47,146 nt of DNA from Candidatus Uhrbacteria bacterium GW2011_GWC2_41_11. Lineage in GTDB: Bacteria; Patescibacteriota; Patescibacteriia; UBA9934; GWF2-40-263. Positions 34,171-42,533 of this stretch are shown here, in pieces; positions within the stretch are counted from its first letter, which is position 1; each line of letters starts with the position of its first letter. Location: NCBI GenBank assembly GCA_000996355.1, contig LCAH01000005.1, positions 1-47,146 of the forward strand. The letters are read 5' to 3'. Both the position numbers and the translations under genes were made by a program. The notes beneath the pieces are model-generated. The model was given only the letters and a program-made list of their open reading frames with translations. It had not been told where the DNA came from and made no database searches.

Positions 34171-34192
34171 CCGTTCCTGATAGGAGGAACGG
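34171..34192 (-). terminator. Terminator of the RHH-like gene
   Basis: CCGTTCC / GGAACGG stem followed on the minus strand by TTTTTATTTTTTG. Confidence 0.75.
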
Positions 34193-34200
34193 AGTTTGTT

Positions 34201-34632
34201 TCAAAGAACGTCACGATGACGCACAACGGTCATAACCTCTAGACCACTTGGTTTGGAATATATCTCATACGCAATCATGGCGTTGGCGAAAACTCCAAAC
34301 CGATCTGTACCGGTTCGTGCGGCCAGAATGTCCAACTGTTCAAGCATATCGTGTGTGAGATCGATACATAGATCCCACTCACCCTCTTCCATCCCAGGAC
34401 TCGCTTGTTGAGCCTCGGAAAAAAATGGATTTATTGGTCGACCAACGGGGAATCCTGGATCATTCGATCTTTCTTCATAAAGATTGTGAACATATTCAGC
34501 CATGACCTGACAGAGAAATTCGCTCGGATCTTTAATTCCGCTGCCGCCGCCGCTCATGAGCCGAAAGAAAAAAATTGCCTGCTCTGGATCCCTCACCTGA
34601 AAACAAAAACGAATCTCTCCTGTTCCTGACAT
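34201..34632 (-). CDS. Hypothetical protein, possible tandem ribbon-helix-helix protein
   Basis: 143 aa, SD GAGGAGG before ATG 34632. Two halves look alike in pattern: IRFCFQVRDPEQAIFFFRLMSGGGSGIKDPSEFLCQVMAEYVHNLYEE (about 7-54) and WDLCIDLTHDMLEQLDILAARTGTDRFGVFANAMIAYEIYSKP (about 85-128). Each reads as a short strand followed by two helices, as in an RHH unit, so the chain could be an intramolecular RHH pair that binds DNA. This is inferred from pattern only, without a family match. It has a promoter at 34692-34719 and a terminator, forming an isolated unit with GC-richer codons. Confidence 0.6.
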   Translation of the reverse strand: MSGTGEIRFCFQVRDPEQAIFFFRLMSGGGSGIKDPSEFLCQVMAEYVHNLYEERSNDPGFPVGRPINPFFSEAQQASPGMEEGEWDLCIDLTHDMLEQLDILAARTGTDRFGVFANAMIAYEIYSKPSGLEVMTVVRHRDVL

Positions 34633-34691
34633 GGGAGTCCTCCTCTGTCAGACGTTTGTGGTTTATCACATATTGTATAAGGACTTCTTTT

Positions 34692-34719
34692 GTTATACCT
34701 TTTTTGAAATTTTAGTCAA
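34692..34719 (-). promoter_or_regulatory. Promoter of the RHH-like gene
   Basis: Minus strand TTGACT, 16-nt spacer ending AGG, TATAAC; overlaps the end of the upstream VWA gene. Confidence 0.7.
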
Positions 34720-36646
34720 TGCCACCTGTTTCTTCTTGAAAAAATGGCACAGACGGAAGTGTTGTTAACTTTGATAATATATCTCGTTCTCGATTCAGGG
34801 TTGCATCACCTATTTCTTGTGCTTCTTGTTCAAAATAATTTTTAAAACGGATAAATATCTGGTCATAAGGAGAAGAAACCTGCAAAGGAAGAGATGTTTG
34901 TTCCCAAGACGATGTTGTTTCATTTTTTTCTCTTTCATCGGCAATCCATTGTCGAATCAATTCCCCATATCGCACTAAAAGAACACCTTTACGTACTCCA
35001 TTATCATCGGACATATCTGCTTGAAGACCATCAAATGAGATATCTCCCGTGCGTGACCATGTACGACCATCACGATCCTCATAATTCACCCGCAATGACA
35101 AATGCGGATCTCCTCCTGTTTTTCGCACTTTCAAAAGAATGATTCCTCCGCGTGTTTGTCCATCTTTTGTTGCGGAAGGAAAAAGCGTTCCGATGCGCAT
35201 GATATTTCCTGTAGATTTATTCGCTTCCGGAGAACCATACACCTGCTCAATTTCAAACCCATTTGATTCAGTCGTCATTTCCAAATTAAACACCAAAGGA
35301 GATACCATATAATCGAATCCTTCATCTAGACGTTCTTGTAATTCACTTTGTGTATGCGTGGAAAAATAATTTGCTCCACGTATTTTTGTTATTGCCTCAA
35401 CCAATGCACTCTGGAAATCAACACCTATGCCGATACATGTAGTATAGACCTTGTGTTGTGCATTTTTTTCTAATCGGCTTACGAGTCCATCTTTACTTAT
35501 ATCTCCAGTATTAGGCATGGCATCTGTCAAAATAATCATGCGATTCTCATACGTATAATCTTTTTCATCACTTACTTCCATAAATAATGTCTCTGCCGAA
35601 TCCAATCCTGCAGAAAAATCCGTCCCTCCATCCGCGGACAAAGATAACAAATGTGTTTTTATTTGTTCCATTTCTGTTTCTTTCACAAGACGAAGCGGTT
35701 TGGCTATAGACGCATGATCATTGAATAAAACGATTCCTAATCGATCATCCGGTTGTAGGTGATCTAAAAGACTTGATACGGACGCAAGAGCGGTTTGTAT
35801 TTTTGTTTTTTTTGCTTCCTGTTCTTTTTGTCTATTTTGATCGTAATAATAGGTATCAAAAGAAGATGACATCGAGCCTGAAATATCCAAAACAATAACA
35901 AGATTCAATTTTTTACGCGCAAAATCGCTTTGCTTCATTCCTGAATTCAATCCAACAGCCACATACATTTCTTCTTCACCTGTCAACGGATTTTTTGTCA
36001 CTGCCCGACGATAGGATGGACAAAAAAGTATGTCACACGTTTCCTTTTTTCCTGTTTCAAAAAAATAATCTCCAAACAACCCTTCGTACGTTAAACTTGA
36101 AAGCAATGGTAAAAATCCGTTTTCAATATTGGTGCGAAATGATCCAATATCTTTGGCTCCACCAACGGAAAATCCAAGAGATTCATCAGATGAAACAGAC
36201 ATCGATAATCCGGCACTACTCCCAAACGATTCACTTTGCACAAGACCACCAAACAAATCCCAACCAGCATCTCCCATTCCGAGACCTGCACTCGACCCAC
36301 TTCCAGACATTCCAGAAATAAATGCACCAGATGTCTTATCTACTTCAGAAGAAGACCTATATTGCCAATCATCTATTTTTTTAGGTGCTATAAAAGAAAG
36401 AAGAGAACGGCGAGGATGTTGATAAGACATCTGAACACTCACAACCATAAGAACAAGAACTGCGAATACACATACGGGCCACAGGCGTTTCCATCGCTGC
36501 AAAAATTGGATCATCAGAGACAGGGAAAAATGTTTAGATGTTTTCGAAAAACCTAATCGTGCTGCCACCATTTGTTCCAATGGAACGTTCACAGAGATTT
36601 GTTCTATTTCTTTCTGATACATTTTCGAAAAAATATTTTTCAACAT
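34712..36646 (-). CDS. Membrane-anchored VWA-domain protein, putative anti-sigma/sensor (module 3)
   Basis: 644 aa from ATG 36646, which overlaps the sigma stop (ATGTTGA), so translation is coupled; the track start at 36706 is less likely. Residues 1-54 are cytoplasmic, residues 55-73 are a TM helix (LWPVCVFAVLVLMVVSVQM), then a Ser/Gly-rich linker (SGMSGSGSSAGLGMGDAG). The VWA domain begins at LVIVLDISGSMSS (MIDAS DxSxS, D254-S258), with GGTDFSAGLDSAETL and ILTDAMPNTGD completing the metal site. The C-terminal 200 residues form a beta-rich extension as in other bacterial VWA proteins. A metal-dependent adhesion or sensing role outside the cell is inferred. Confidence 0.85.
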   Translation of the reverse strand: MLKNIFSKMYQKEIEQISVNVPLEQMVAARLGFSKTSKHFSLSLMIQFLQRWKRLWPVCVFAVLVLMVVSVQMSYQHPRRSLLSFIAPKKIDDWQYRSSSEVDKTSGAFISGMSGSGSSAGLGMGDAGWDLFGGLVQSESFGSSAGLSMSVSSDESLGFSVGGAKDIGSFRTNIENGFLPLLSSLTYEGLFGDYFFETGKKETCDILFCPSYRRAVTKNPLTGEEEMYVAVGLNSGMKQSDFARKKLNLVIVLDISGSMSSSFDTYYYDQNRQKEQEAKKTKIQTALASVSSLLDHLQPDDRLGIVLFNDHASIAKPLRLVKETEMEQIKTHLLSLSADGGTDFSAGLDSAETLFMEVSDEKDYTYENRMIILTDAMPNTGDISKDGLVSRLEKNAQHKVYTTCIGIGVDFQSALVEAITKIRGANYFSTHTQSELQERLDEGFDYMVSPLVFNLEMTTESNGFEIEQVYGSPEANKSTGNIMRIGTLFPSATKDGQTRGGIILLKVRKTGGDPHLSLRVNYEDRDGRTWSRTGDISFDGLQADMSDDNGVRKGVLLVRYGELIRQWIADEREKNETTSSWEQTSLPLQVSSPYDQIFIRFKNYFEQEAQEIGDATLNRERDILSKLTTLPSVPFFQEETGGID

Positions 36647-37158
36647 AAAATATCTTCCCCATTTTTTTCTTCTAAACGTAGCCTTCGATGAAGTCGAGAA
36701 AACCACTGACGAACAGCGGATACTTCTTTTCCAAGGATATATGCAAGTTCCTCATACGTCATTTCATCCTCATACCGCATGGCAAGAAGAGCTTTTTCTT
36801 CACCTGTAAGACGTTCAAGAATTCGTTCAATAGCCATTTTATGATCAAGATGTTCGTGAAATAAATCATCTATCTCTGAATAAGAATTCGCTCCCCGTTC
36901 CTCAAATGAAATAGACATTTTTTTCGTACGCCAATACATCAACAAACGATATCGCACTATTCCACACATCCACTGCCGAAGTGTTCCTAAATGTTCATCG
37001 TATTCCTCGATCTTTGCGTATCCTTGCACACACACATCTGCCACAATATCCTCCGCTTCCTGACGATCAGAAACGCGATACCGCACATATCGATACAGAA
37101 ATTCAAATAAAACATGGTATTCGCGGGCAAAGAGGTCGCGTTTTTCAAAAACATCCAT
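36640..37158 (-). CDS. ECF-type RNA polymerase sigma factor (module 3, with VWA protein)
   Basis: 172 aa, classic ECF size. Region 2: FEFLYRYVRYRVSDRQEAEDIVADVCVQGYAKI followed by LRQWMCGIVRYRLLMYWR; region 4: LTGEEKALLAMRYEDEMTYEELAYILGKEVSAVRQWFSRLHRRLR. Its stop overlaps the start of the VWA gene. Divergent from the secreted thioredoxin/TPR-like gene at 37344. Confidence 0.92.
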   Translation of the reverse strand: MDVFEKRDLFAREYHVLFEFLYRYVRYRVSDRQEAEDIVADVCVQGYAKIEEYDEHLGTLRQWMCGIVRYRLLMYWRTKKMSISFEERGANSYSEIDDLFHEHLDHKMAIERILERLTGEEKALLAMRYEDEMTYEELAYILGKEVSAVRQWFSRLHRRLRLEEKNGEDILC

Positions 37159-37268
37159 ACGAAAAAATCTTGTACATATATCCTATGCATCTTTCCCACT
37201 TTTTGTGACAAAAGAAAAGACCGCCCAACGAGACGAAAGTTGACGAAAAAGAAAAAATATCTATACTG

Positions 37269-37299
37269 ATCTATCAACCTCCTTTGTGGGTTGATAGAT
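37269..37299. repeat. Inverted repeat in the divergent intergenic region
   Basis: Perfect 11-bp stem ATCTATCAACC / GGTTGATAGAT with a 9-nt loop, between the sigma-3 gene and the divergent secreted-protein gene. It could be an RNA hairpin in the leader of the latter or an operator; no long T-tract follows. Confidence 0.6.
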
Positions 37300-37343
37300 T
37301 CTTTCAAAAAACATGCCATTTATCATCATTCAGAAAGGCATTA

Positions 37344-38555
37344 ATGAACAAATACTTCATTCTTTCTCTTTTCTCTCTCTTCTGTTTTGGACATAAACCT
37401 GTGTTAGCACAGGAAGGAATATCAACAGCAGAACAAAATAAAACCGTGAAAATTCTCGTCTTTTGTTCTGATGCATTTGGTATTTGTCACCTCATAGATC
37501 AGGAATTACTCGGATATCGATACCGGACAGATGTTTCTTCTTTTCCCTTCCAACGTATCGACACCATGCAAGTTGAAGTCTGTCCGGATATCGCCCGATA
37601 CCAAATCCATGTCATTCCAACGTTTGTAGCAGTCAATGCAGATGGAATAGCACTCCACCGCCGGGAAGGATACGCAAATAAAGAAGATACGATTGACTGG
37701 TTTCGTTCTATTTCCTTCCCTGTCTTAAACACGTCGGGAAAAAATGCCGCCCGTACGGCAAGAATGCTTGTCGAAGGGGGACAAGAAGAACGCGCGGCTG
37801 TTTATATAAAGACCGCGGAGGATGGAGAAGATTTTCGTATTGCGAGATTATTTGAAGAAAAACGACGAGAAGACGCGGAATGGCTTTTTGAAAAAACTCT
37901 TCCGGGTCTCTGGACAGAACAAGCATTAACCCTTTTTCCAGATCTTTGGTCTCGAGTAGATGCAGCATTCATCAGTCGAACGTCGGATCCATTCTCTCAG
38001 GCATCAACACTTCTTCTTTCTGGAATGGCCGCTGCGCAAGAACAAAAAAAAGAAGATGCCACGCATCAGTGGCAAACAGCAGTCAAAATTATCCTCGACA
38101 CCTGTTGGCTTGAAATTCCAAAAAATGATCGGGCGTATGCCTGGCTGCTCGCAAACCTCTACGAACGGCTTGGACAATGGGACGAAGCGGAACGGATCTG
38201 GCAGACTATGACTCGAGCATTTCCGAACGATATCATGTTTTCGATCGGAAGAATACGACTCATGTTGGCACAGGGCGGACGAGGAACCGAGGCCATGGAA
38301 CTTGCCCATTCCCTCCACGAAACCACAAAAAAACGCGGTATTCTCTATCGACTCTGGACTGCGCGCACGCTTGCAGAAACCTGTTTCGCAGAAGGACAAA
38401 AGGATGAAGCACTTCTTGTTCTCCGCGAAACGTTGAATGCCGCATCCGTGGTCTCGTTTCCGCACACGGACACGATCCAAATATGGAGTGAACGACAGGA
38501 AAAGACACGTCATCTACTGAGTCGACTCCAAGCCGGATCAATAACTTCGCCGTAA
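37344..38555 (+). CDS. Secreted thioredoxin-like / TPR-like protein
   Basis: 403 aa from ATG 37344, preceded by AGAAAGG (track start 37284 is an upstream TTG). Signal peptide MNKYFILSLFSLFCFGHKPVLAQ. Residues about 30-135 look thioredoxin-like: KILVFCSDAFGICHLIDQELL, then HVIPTFVAVNADGIALHRREGY with the cis-Pro position (IPTF). The Cys pair is CxxxxxxC (CSDAFGIC), not CxxC. The C-terminal 230 residues are helical repeats of TPR type (LLANLYERLGQWDEAERIWQTMTRAFPND; LAETCFAEGQKDEALLVLRETLN). Possible extracytoplasmic redox or scaffold role; function unproven. Confidence 0.72.
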   Translation: MNKYFILSLFSLFCFGHKPVLAQEGISTAEQNKTVKILVFCSDAFGICHLIDQELLGYRYRTDVSSFPFQRIDTMQVEVCPDIARYQIHVIPTFVAVNADGIALHRREGYANKEDTIDWFRSISFPVLNTSGKNAARTARMLVEGGQEERAAVYIKTAEDGEDFRIARLFEEKRREDAEWLFEKTLPGLWTEQALTLFPDLWSRVDAAFISRTSDPFSQASTLLLSGMAAAQEQKKEDATHQWQTAVKIILDTCWLEIPKNDRAYAWLLANLYERLGQWDEAERIWQTMTRAFPNDIMFSIGRIRLMLAQGGRGTEAMELAHSLHETTKKRGILYRLWTARTLAETCFAEGQKDEALLVLRETLNAASVVSFPHTDTIQIWSERQEKTRHLLSRLQAGSITSP

Positions 38556-38563
38556 TCTTGTTG

Positions 38564-38592
38564 AACGGTCCCATATATGGATCGTTTTTTTG
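38564..38592 (+). terminator. Rho-independent terminator
   Basis: AACGGTCC / GGATCGTT stem (one G-T wobble) followed by TTTTT, just past the stop at 38555. Confidence 0.8.
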
Positions 38593-38594
38593 AT

Positions 38595-38626
38595 ACAAAA
38601 AAAGATCTGATATGTTGATCAGATCT
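38595..38626 (-). terminator. Rho-independent terminator of the ADP-ribosylglycohydrolase gene
   Basis: AGATCTGAT / ATCAGATCT (38603-38611 / 38618-38626) followed on the minus strand by TTTTTTTG. Confidence 0.85.
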
Positions 38627-38631
38627 CTGAT

Positions 38632-39558
38632 TTATTCACCGAATTTTTTCATGAGGTTCGTCCCGATCTCAAGGAGATACGGCGTGCCTGTCCGCGGATT
38701 TCCGCCTTCGAGATCGCGTTCCAAAAACGACGGAAGACCTTTATTCGAGAAGCGAGGAGATGCAATCCCCCAAACAATCGCGGCCACACTGTCTGTGTCG
38801 CCTCCCCACCGAATCACCTGCTCAAGCATTTGCATCAAGGAGGTGCCGTGCATAAGCAGATCAACCGCTGCATGGACGGTTGTGATTGCCACGGATGCAT
38901 GCGGTTTCCTTGTCACTGGCACTCCAGACCAACGGTGACGAAACACATAACCAAACCGATCTAGATCCTCTTTTGGAAGGTGCTGGAAACAATACTTAGA
39001 CAATGCGGAAAAAGATCCACTTTCGTACAGAGCAAAATGACTCATGAGTGCCACAGCTCTGGCGCTGAATCGACCCTCGGGTGTGTCATGTGTGATACGT
39101 GCTTGAAGAGTAGAAACTTCGAGTACTTCAGCAACTGTTCGCAAAACTCCGAACGGGACTGCGCGCATACACGCGCCATTTTTATCCGAATTCGGATGGA
39201 TTGCTTCAAGAAGCTCTGTACCGGACGTAACCTTTTCCAACAAAACCTGAAAACCACGGGAGTATCCTTTCCGCCTCCCTCCGCGTTGAAACTCCCGAAC
39301 CCAAGCATTCGCGAACATGAGGGGTGTGTACGGCGGATGTTCCTCAATCAACACCCGCGCGTTTGCGACACTCATCTCGGTGTCATCCGAATAGACACCC
39401 GGTTTGTGCTGATGTGTCGGATGAATCTCGTATCCCAGAAATAGAAGACTTCGATCGAACACCACACGATCACGCGGAAGTCGAATATATTCGACTGCAA
39501 GTGCATCAGCATCGGCTGTTGCCAAACGAACAAACATCTCCGGATCAGGATAACGCAT
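38632..39558 (-). CDS. ADP-ribosylglycohydrolase (DraG/ARH family)
   Basis: 308 aa, full family length. Metal and substrate motifs: YSDDTEMSVANARVL (SDDT), NGACMRAVPFGVL (NGxxMR) and RWGGDTDSVAAIVWGIA (GGDTDS), which hold the two Mg ions of DraG/ARH enzymes. It hydrolyses ADP-ribose from proteins, nucleic acids or small molecules. No ADP-ribosyltransferase is visible nearby. SD AAGAGGAG before ATG 39558; isolated unit with GC-richer codons and its own terminator. Confidence 0.92.
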   Translation of the reverse strand: MRYPDPEMFVRLATADADALAVEYIRLPRDRVVFDRSLLFLGYEIHPTHQHKPGVYSDDTEMSVANARVLIEEHPPYTPLMFANAWVREFQRGGRRKGYSRGFQVLLEKVTSGTELLEAIHPNSDKNGACMRAVPFGVLRTVAEVLEVSTLQARITHDTPEGRFSARAVALMSHFALYESGSFSALSKYCFQHLPKEDLDRFGYVFRHRWSGVPVTRKPHASVAITTVHAAVDLLMHGTSLMQMLEQVIRWGGDTDSVAAIVWGIASPRFSNKGLPSFLERDLEGGNPRTGTPYLLEIGTNLMKKFGE

Positions 39559-39710
39559 GAATTTTCTCCTCTTATGAAAGCCTGCATGATAAAAGAACTA
39601 AAATATTCTTATCACAAAAGATCTTTTTGGACAATTCATAGCATAAATAATTTGGTTCTTTTTGAAAAAAAGCATAGAATGAAATCAATTTCCTCTTTTA
39701 TTTTCGTTTT

Positions 39711-40514
39711 ATGAACGTACAACCATCCGAACGTGGGACAGTCCAACCACATCCATCTTTTTCCGAACGTCCTTCTCCAAAAAAGAAACCAGATACACTG
39801 GAAACACGAGCCCTGCGATGGGATCAATTTTTCGATGATATTATGAGGGAAGGAAAAGATGCTGTCATTGCTCGATGTGAAAAAAGTCCTGCCACCCTTC
39901 CTTATATCAAACAAACCCTTGAAGCAGAACGACGGAAATTACCTCAAGTTCAGCGCAAAGAATTTATCCGATTTTATACAGATATTCTTCGACAATTTGA
40001 AACACCTAAACGAAGAGAAACAAAAAAAGCTCCTCAAAGAGAACAGAAAGAAGGAGATGTGGCACCAGCGGTTCTTCGGGCTGTCAAAAAAGCATCTGCC
40101 CTTGCAAAAGAATCCGAAACAAAAGAAATGGAATCTTTCAAAAAAAATCAAACAGACCTTGCAAAGTATATACAAGAACGTGATTCTCTTCCCACGTGGA
40201 AATTTTGGAACAAAGAGGTTCAAAGAAGGAATAAAGAACTTGAACAAGAGATCATGATTCTTGAAGTCAAAATCCAATCAAAAAAAGACCGCATCGTTCG
40301 AGAAAAAATTCTTCCAATCATTGAGGCAACTTCACAGCTTCCGTCAAAATCATCTGAAGCTCGTCTCCGAGATCTTTCCCATCGCCTGAAACAAATTCCT
40401 CGGTGGCAAATTTGGAAAATGAGTGAACGCACACAACTAAAAACTGAAATGCAAGAAATCAAAAATCAACTCGTGAGACAAACAGTCATCGAAGCCATCA
40501 GAGGACTCAAATAA
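39711..40514 (+). CDS. Hypothetical coiled-coil protein, 267 aa
   Basis: Not recognised. The N-terminal 35 residues are polar and Pro/Ser-rich (disordered). The rest is highly charged and helical, with heptad-like Lys/Glu stretches (SETKEMESFKKNQTDLAKYIQERDSLPTWKFWNKEVQRRNKELEQEIMILEVKIQSKKDRIVREK). A motif repeats: LPTWKFWNKEVQRRN and IPRWQIWKMSERTQL, two related Trp-containing hairpin turns between helices. Probably soluble and cytoplasmic; no enzyme motif. Confidence 0.7.
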   Translation: MNVQPSERGTVQPHPSFSERPSPKKKPDTLETRALRWDQFFDDIMREGKDAVIARCEKSPATLPYIKQTLEAERRKLPQVQRKEFIRFYTDILRQFETPKRRETKKAPQREQKEGDVAPAVLRAVKKASALAKESETKEMESFKKNQTDLAKYIQERDSLPTWKFWNKEVQRRNKELEQEIMILEVKIQSKKDRIVREKILPIIEATSQLPSKSSEARLRDLSHRLKQIPRWQIWKMSERTQLKTEMQEIKNQLVRQTVIEAIRGLK

Positions 40515-40518
40515 AAAT

Positions 40519-40538
40519 CGCCTGTGTCATATTAGGCG
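40519..40538 (-). terminator. Possible terminator of the VKOR gene
   Basis: CGCCT / AGGCG stem followed on the minus strand by ATTTTTATTTG. Confidence 0.5.
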
Positions 40539-40588
40539 GTCACAATCTCATCCACGAAAAAATGGACGGATGATATTTTTATATTTTT

Positions 40589-41056
40589 TTATTCTCGATT
40601 TAGTCGATGATTTACTTTTCGATCCGAAAAAAGCAAAAAAAGTGAAGCAATAAAAATACTCAAAATCGTTGCTTGGGAAACAAGACAAAGAAGGCACCAC
40701 GCATGAATTACCCATGCCTCAAGTCCGGTCAAATATCCACTGAATCCAAGACCTCCGGTTGAAGCGAGAACCAAAAAAGCAGAAGATCCGATATCTTCCG
40801 ATTGTCGCAGATGAAGAATGGCTCCTGCTCCCAATAAAAGATACCCAAAAATTCCAATCAAAGCGACTGGAATGCCAGCTATTTCTGAATACGGTCCACG
40901 ACTGACAATGCCACAATCAAACGTTGCATTCAGGGTACAAAATGATCCAGAAACAATATTATTGTGATATGCCAAAGAATATCCCGCGATTCCAAGACCA
41001 AAAAGAGATAAAACAAGAATCAAGAAAGAAATCTTTTTTGAATGTTTGGTAACCAT
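40589..41056 (-). CDS. Vitamin K epoxide reductase (VKOR) family protein
   Basis: 155 aa with four or five membrane helices. The two Cys pairs of VKOR are present: loop Cys C40 and C48 (SFCTLNATFDCGIV) and the quinone-reducing CxxC C121-C124 (HAWCLLC). The conserved Ser/Gly stretch PYSEIAGIPVALIGIFGYL also fits. Bacterial VKORs regenerate disulfides for extracytoplasmic protein folding, replacing DsbB. A DsbA-like fusion domain is absent, so a partner thioredoxin must be encoded elsewhere; the secreted protein at 37344 is one candidate. Confidence 0.93.
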   Translation of the reverse strand: MVTKHSKKISFLILVLSLFGLGIAGYSLAYHNNIVSGSFCTLNATFDCGIVSRGPYSEIAGIPVALIGIFGYLLLGAGAILHLRQSEDIGSSAFLVLASTGGLGFSGYLTGLEAWVIHAWCLLCLVSQATILSIFIASLFLLFSDRKVNHRLNRE

Positions 41057-41173
41057 ATTTATTTCAAAATGTTTATCCCATCATACAACAAAAAAAGATT
41101 TTTGCAAGTTATAAACCAAATATAACAAAAAAATAGATTTTGTCGCACATTTCAGTTATAGTAACCATGTTAT

Positions 41174-42517
41174 ATGCATACTCGCGTTCGAAGAATTGTT
41201 TTTCTCGCGTTTTTTATTGCCTTTTTCATTTCCGCTCCGATTGTCGTCCTTTACACAGCCGGTTATCGGTTCAGTTGGCAGTATCAAACTCTCGTTCGGA
41301 CAGGGTTGCTTTCGCTTGCCACTATTCCAAAAGGAGCAACGGTTATTCTAGACGGAAAATATCAAAAACAAACAACACCTGTCCTTTTAAATACTTTACT
41401 TCCAGGTCTGCATGAGGTTCGTCTAGAAAAAGAAGGATATTATCCCTGGAAAAAAATTCTGGAAATTCAAGAAAATACAACCACATTCATGCATACCGCT
41501 GTCCTTTTTCTTCAAAACAACCCTCTACTGACCATTCCTGAAAATTTCCCTGCAATCGCGGTTGATCCACAAGGAAAACATATCGCGTATGCACGCGAAG
41601 AAAATGAGTGGACAGAAATTTGGTCACAAGATATGACAGGGGCAAAAACACTGCTTTTACGTCTCCCTGACTCTGAATTTGATGATTTGACAATTAACTG
41701 GTCTCCAAAAGGAGCATACATCCTTATCAAGGAAGAACAAGAGGCTGTTTGCCAATGGCGAGTCATGAGTCCGGATGGTCAAATTCGTTTAGATGTGAAT
41801 ACTCTTTTTTCCTTTCCTCTTTCCCAAGTTTCCTTTGATCCGACATGGGATCATTTGCTCTATGCAACAGATACGCAAGGAGTCCACTTGCTTGATTTAT
41901 TAAAACAAACAACCAAACTCATTGCCCCAGACTCTTTCGCTGCTCTTCAAACAGAAAAAGGAATGATAACCCTTGAAACAACAGGGGATCGAATAACCGT
42001 TCGCAAACATACGACAGAACCAGAGAACCAAATTCTTGCTTATATTCCCAAAGAAATCTATCGATTTCTTCCAGCTCCGGAAGGATATTATCTTCTTGAG
42101 ACTGCATCAAAAAAAATTCTCCTCTTGGATGCAAGCGGTGCAGATCGTCCTATTCTTCTTCATACAGATGCAAACCACGTGTCATGGAGTCCTGAAAATG
42201 GACGACAACTTCTCTATGCAAACGATTTTGAAATTCACATCTATGATGCAGATAATCATACAGATGAACTTCTCACACGCTTGAGCCGACCTATTGGAAC
42301 GGTCCGGTGGTACCCGACTGCTGCGACGGTTCTCTATACAGACACCACAGGTTTATTTGCCATTGAATTGGATCGTCGTGATCGGCGTAATGTTTTCACA
42401 CTCGGTTCGTGGAAATCCATTGAACAGATGTGGATCGATCCAAAAGGAAAAAAAGTGTTTGTAGTTGGTTCTACAGAAACGGAAAGCGGATTATTTGAGG
42501 TAAAGTTGGAAAAGTAA
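41174..42517 (+). CDS. PEGA-domain protein with C-terminal beta-propeller-like repeats
   Basis: 447 aa. An N-terminal signal anchor (RIVFLAFFIAFFISAPIVVLYTAGY) is followed by a PEGA domain (LLSLATIPKGATVILDGKYQKQTTPVLLNTLLPGLHEVRLEKEGYYPWKKILEI). The remaining 330 residues contain repeated blades of TolB/WD type (FPAIAVDPQGKHIAYAREENEWTEIWSQD; LTINWSPKGAYILI; HVSWSPENGRQLLYANDFEIHIYD; TVRWYPTAATVLYTD). Likely a surface-exposed binding protein with unknown ligand. A TATAGT lies 11 nt before ATG and no SD is evident. Confidence 0.82.
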   Translation: MHTRVRRIVFLAFFIAFFISAPIVVLYTAGYRFSWQYQTLVRTGLLSLATIPKGATVILDGKYQKQTTPVLLNTLLPGLHEVRLEKEGYYPWKKILEIQENTTTFMHTAVLFLQNNPLLTIPENFPAIAVDPQGKHIAYAREENEWTEIWSQDMTGAKTLLLRLPDSEFDDLTINWSPKGAYILIKEEQEAVCQWRVMSPDGQIRLDVNTLFSFPLSQVSFDPTWDHLLYATDTQGVHLLDLLKQTTKLIAPDSFAALQTEKGMITLETTGDRITVRKHTTEPENQILAYIPKEIYRFLPAPEGYYLLETASKKILLLDASGADRPILLHTDANHVSWSPENGRQLLYANDFEIHIYDADNHTDELLTRLSRPIGTVRWYPTAATVLYTDTTGLFAIELDRRDRRNVFTLGSWKSIEQMWIDPKGKKVFVVGSTETESGLFEVKLEK

Positions 42518-42533
42518 TCTTTTGGAACATCTT

